In this document: piece by piece, positions 4,528 through 6,495 of the stretch | Position numbering within the stretch: the stretch's first letter is position 1 | Layout of the letters: the number at the start of each line of letters is the position of its first letter | Assembly: GCA_900765525.1 (NCBI GenBank) | Contig: CAAFRY010000310.1 | Span: 1-6,495 of the forward strand | Reading direction: 5' to 3' | DNA: 6,495 nucleotides | Origin: an uncultured Blautia sp. | GTDB taxonomy: Bacteria; Bacillota; Clostridia; Lachnospirales; Lachnospiraceae | The notes under the pieces: model-generated | What the model was told of the DNA's origin: nothing | The model's input: only the letters and a program-made list of their open reading frames with translations | Database searches by the model: none | Program-made: the position numbers and the translations under genes

Positions 4528-6495
4528 GCTTCTATATCTCCTTCTTTAATCATCTGGTCAATGGTATCCTTCAGGGTGGCTATGGCCTCTTCCACTGTCA
4601 CTCCTGTCAGCTGGGCGCCTGCCATGTTAATGTGTCCGCCGCCGCCCAGGCGTTCCATAATCAACTGTACATTTACTTCATCAATAGCTCTCGCACTGAT
4701 ATAGATTTTATTCTGGTAATCAGTCAGTACAAAGGTGGCTTTAATGCTGTCCACATTTAACAGTTCGTTGGCAGCCTGAGAGGCCACCACAGTAGGGCTG
4801 TCAATCCCTTCACTGGGACAAACCGCAAGGGCAAAACTTCCCCTGTAGGTTTCCACATGACGGATGGCTTCTGCCTTGGCCCGGTAGGATTTCACATCAT
4901 CCCGGAACATCTTCCGCACTCTTGTTACATCAGCTCCGCACCGTCTCAGGAAAGCCGCAGCCTCAAAGGTACGGACCCCTGTTTTTGATGTGAAGTTGTT
5001 GGTATCAATAATGATTCCCGAATACAAAGCATCTGCCTCAATATTATAAATACGGATGTCGTCGGAAAAATACTGCAGAATCTCCGCCACCATCTCGCAG
5101 GCTGAAGAGGCATAGGGTTCAATATAGGACAGCACTGCATTCTGGATTACCTCACTGCCCTGTCTGTGATGGTCAAGGACCACTATGGTCTTTGTCATAT
5201 GGAGCAAATCTTCACATTCGGTATAGCTGGGCTTATTGGTATCCACCACTACAACCACGGTATTTGCGTCTACAATGCCTCTGGCCTCGTCGCTGTCAAT
5301 GAACATATGCTCGTCGTAATCCGGGTTATCCTGAAAGCTCTGGATAATAGGCCTTACAGACATGGTGGGGTTATTCACCACAATATGGGCTTTCTTATTC
5401 AAAGACTTGGCAGCCCGGTAAATACCGATGCCCGCACCGATGGAATCCACGTCCGGAATACGGTGTCCCATAACTACTACCTTGTCCTTGCTTACCATAA
5501 ACTCCCTGAGTGCATGAGCCTTTACCCTGGCTTTTACCCGGGTACTCTTGCCCATCTGCTGGGACTTTCCGCCGAAATATGTCATCTGGTCCTTGTCTTT
5601 AATGACTACCTGGTCGCCACCCCGGCCCAGAGCCAAATCAATGGCAATTCTGGAATACTCATAATTCTGGGCATAAGTAGGCGCATTGATACCAATACCA
5701 ATACTGATAGTCACTGCCATATCATTTCCGATATTTACGGTTTTTACATCCTCCAGAATGTTAAACCGCTTTTTCTTCAGCTCTTCTAAAGAACGCTGAC
5801 GCATCACCAGAATAAACTTGTCCTTTTCCAGCTTTTTGATAAGTCCATCCACCTCGCTGAAATATTTGTTCAGCTTTCTCTCAATCAGGGCTACCAAAAG
5901 AGAACGGCGTACTTCCTCTACGCTGTTTAAGGCTTCGTCATAATTATCCAGATACAGAAGGCCTGTCACCAGCTTTTCATCCTCTTTTTGGCGGATGTAC
6001 TGGTTCAGCTCTGTCTCGTCAAACACATACAGGGCAATAAGGTTATTATGCTCCTCTGTCTCTACCAGGCCAGACTCTTCCAGCAGCTTCTGGATAGGAA
6101 TAGTGCGCATGACTGCCTTGTAATCTTTTTCCTCATACTGGAAAGTCACCTCAGCTCTCTCTTCCTGAGGCAGCTTTTCCTTGGTCAGCTCCGGAAAAAC
6201 GGAGGACACAGATTTGCGGTATCTTCTGTTTTTCCCTGACAGGGCTGCAAAGGAATCGTTCATCCACAAAAGCTTTCCGTTATAATCCAACAGCGCATAG
6301 GGTACAATGAACTCTTTCAGCAATACCTTTTGCACCTGTCCATACTGGGTGGCAAAAGAAATCAGCTCATTCATTATCACCGCTCTGCTGTGGAAATATA
6401 AAAACACTACAATTAAAATATAGGCAGCCAGAAAAATGCTCACCAGAGCCCCCGCCTTTACATTCACGGTAAACACCAGCACGTCCATGACCATC
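4524..6495 (-). CDS. gdpP: Cyclic di-AMP phosphodiesterase GdpP, 5' end outside the window
   Basis: GdpP is a membrane-bound DHH/DHHA1 phosphodiesterase that hydrolyses c-di-AMP to pApA, affecting potassium balance, wall stress and beta-lactam tolerance. The frame stays open to the window edge. The first ATG seen (6494) lies inside what looks like the first membrane helix, so the true start is probably upstream. Numbering from that ATG, a transmembrane helix spans about 14-34, a PAS-like domain about 60-135, and a degenerate GGDEF domain about 172-300 without an intact GGDEF motif. The DHH domain follows, with H344, D348 and D350 (G-H-R-I-P-D-V-D-S), D418, D-H-H at 441-443 and D497 as manganese ligands. 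The DHHA1 motif G-G-G-G-H is at 617-621. All expected catalytic residues are present. It overlaps rplI by four bases. Confidence 0.96.
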   Translation of the reverse strand, partial: MVMDVLVFTVNVKAGALVSIFLAAYILIVVFLYFHSRAVIMNELISFATQYGQVQKVLLKEFIVPYALLDYNGKLLWMNDSFAALSGKNRRYRKSVSSVFPELTKEKLPQEERAEVTFQYEEKDYKAVMRTIPIQKLLEESGLVETEEHNNLIALYVFDETELNQYIRQKEDEKLVTGLLYLDNYDEALNSVEEVRRSLLVALIERKLNKYFSEVDGLIKKLEKDKFILVMRQRSLEELKKKRFNILEDVKTVNIGNDMAVTISIGIGINAPTYAQNYEYSRIAIDLALGRGGDQVVIKDKDQMTYFGGKSQQMGKSTRVKARVKAHALREFMVSKDKVVVMGHRIPDVDSIGAGIGIYRAAKSLNKKAHIVVNNPTMSVRPIIQSFQDNPDYDEHMFIDSDEARGIVDANTVVVVVDTNKPSYTECEDLLHMTKTIVVLDHHRQGSEVIQNAVLSYIEPYASSACEMVAEILQYFSDDIRIYNIEADALYSGIIIDTNNFTSKTGVRTFEAAAFLRRCGADVTRVRKMFRDDVKSYRAKAEAIRHVETYRGSFALAVCPSEGIDSPTVVASQAANELLNVDSIKATFVLTDYQNKIYISARAIDEVNVQLIMERLGGGGHINMAGAQLTGVTVEEAIATLKDTIDQMIKEGDIEA

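Noticed and set aside
5166..5789. A 207-codon plus-strand open frame antisense to gdpP
   Set aside because: gdpP is intact and conserved through its DHH and GGDEF-like domains on the other strand. The antisense product resembles no family and is a by-product of gdpP codon use.

Overview
The window looks like the chromosome of an anaerobic low-to-moderate GC Gram-positive, most likely a clostridium of the Lachnospiraceae type. The grounds are strong AGGAGG-type ribosome binding sites, sigma-A-like promoters, a clostridial 2[4Fe-4S] ferredoxin, a short-form ThiC under a TPP riboswitch, and the Firmicutes gene order gdpP-rplI-dnaB. The family assignment is inference from gene content and style, not from a marker gene.

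Layout, left to right. Bases 1-207 hold no convincing complete gene: there is the possible tail of an upstream gene, a set of nested inverted repeats, and then a promoter and a leader hairpin for a 56-residue ferredoxin (208-378, +). A terminator at 393-442 separates the ferredoxin from a convergent gene for a MerR-type DNA-binding protein (458-1045, -) with a very basic, lysine/arginine-rich C-terminal half. This gene is divergent from thiC. The 275-base gap between them holds two face-to-face promoters sharing an inverted 9-base motif, then a TPP riboswitch with a readable terminator/antiterminator switch. thiC (1321-2628, +) is followed by a very strong hairpin (2645-2692) that can serve both thiC and the convergent operon on its right.

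The right half, read on the minus strand, is gdpP (5' end outside the window), rplI and dnaB. These encode a membrane c-di-AMP phosphodiesterase, ribosomal protein L9 and the replicative helicase. gdpP and rplI overlap by four bases, and rplI and dnaB are 20 bases apart, so this reads as one operon.

The genes are mostly conserved housekeeping functions: redox, thiamine pyrimidine synthesis, second-messenger turnover, translation and replication. I found no mobile element, CRISPR array, tRNA, rRNA or clear new system. The least explained part is the MerR-like protein and the motif shared by its own promoter and the thiC promoter, which suggests a second layer of control over thiC. This has not been tested.
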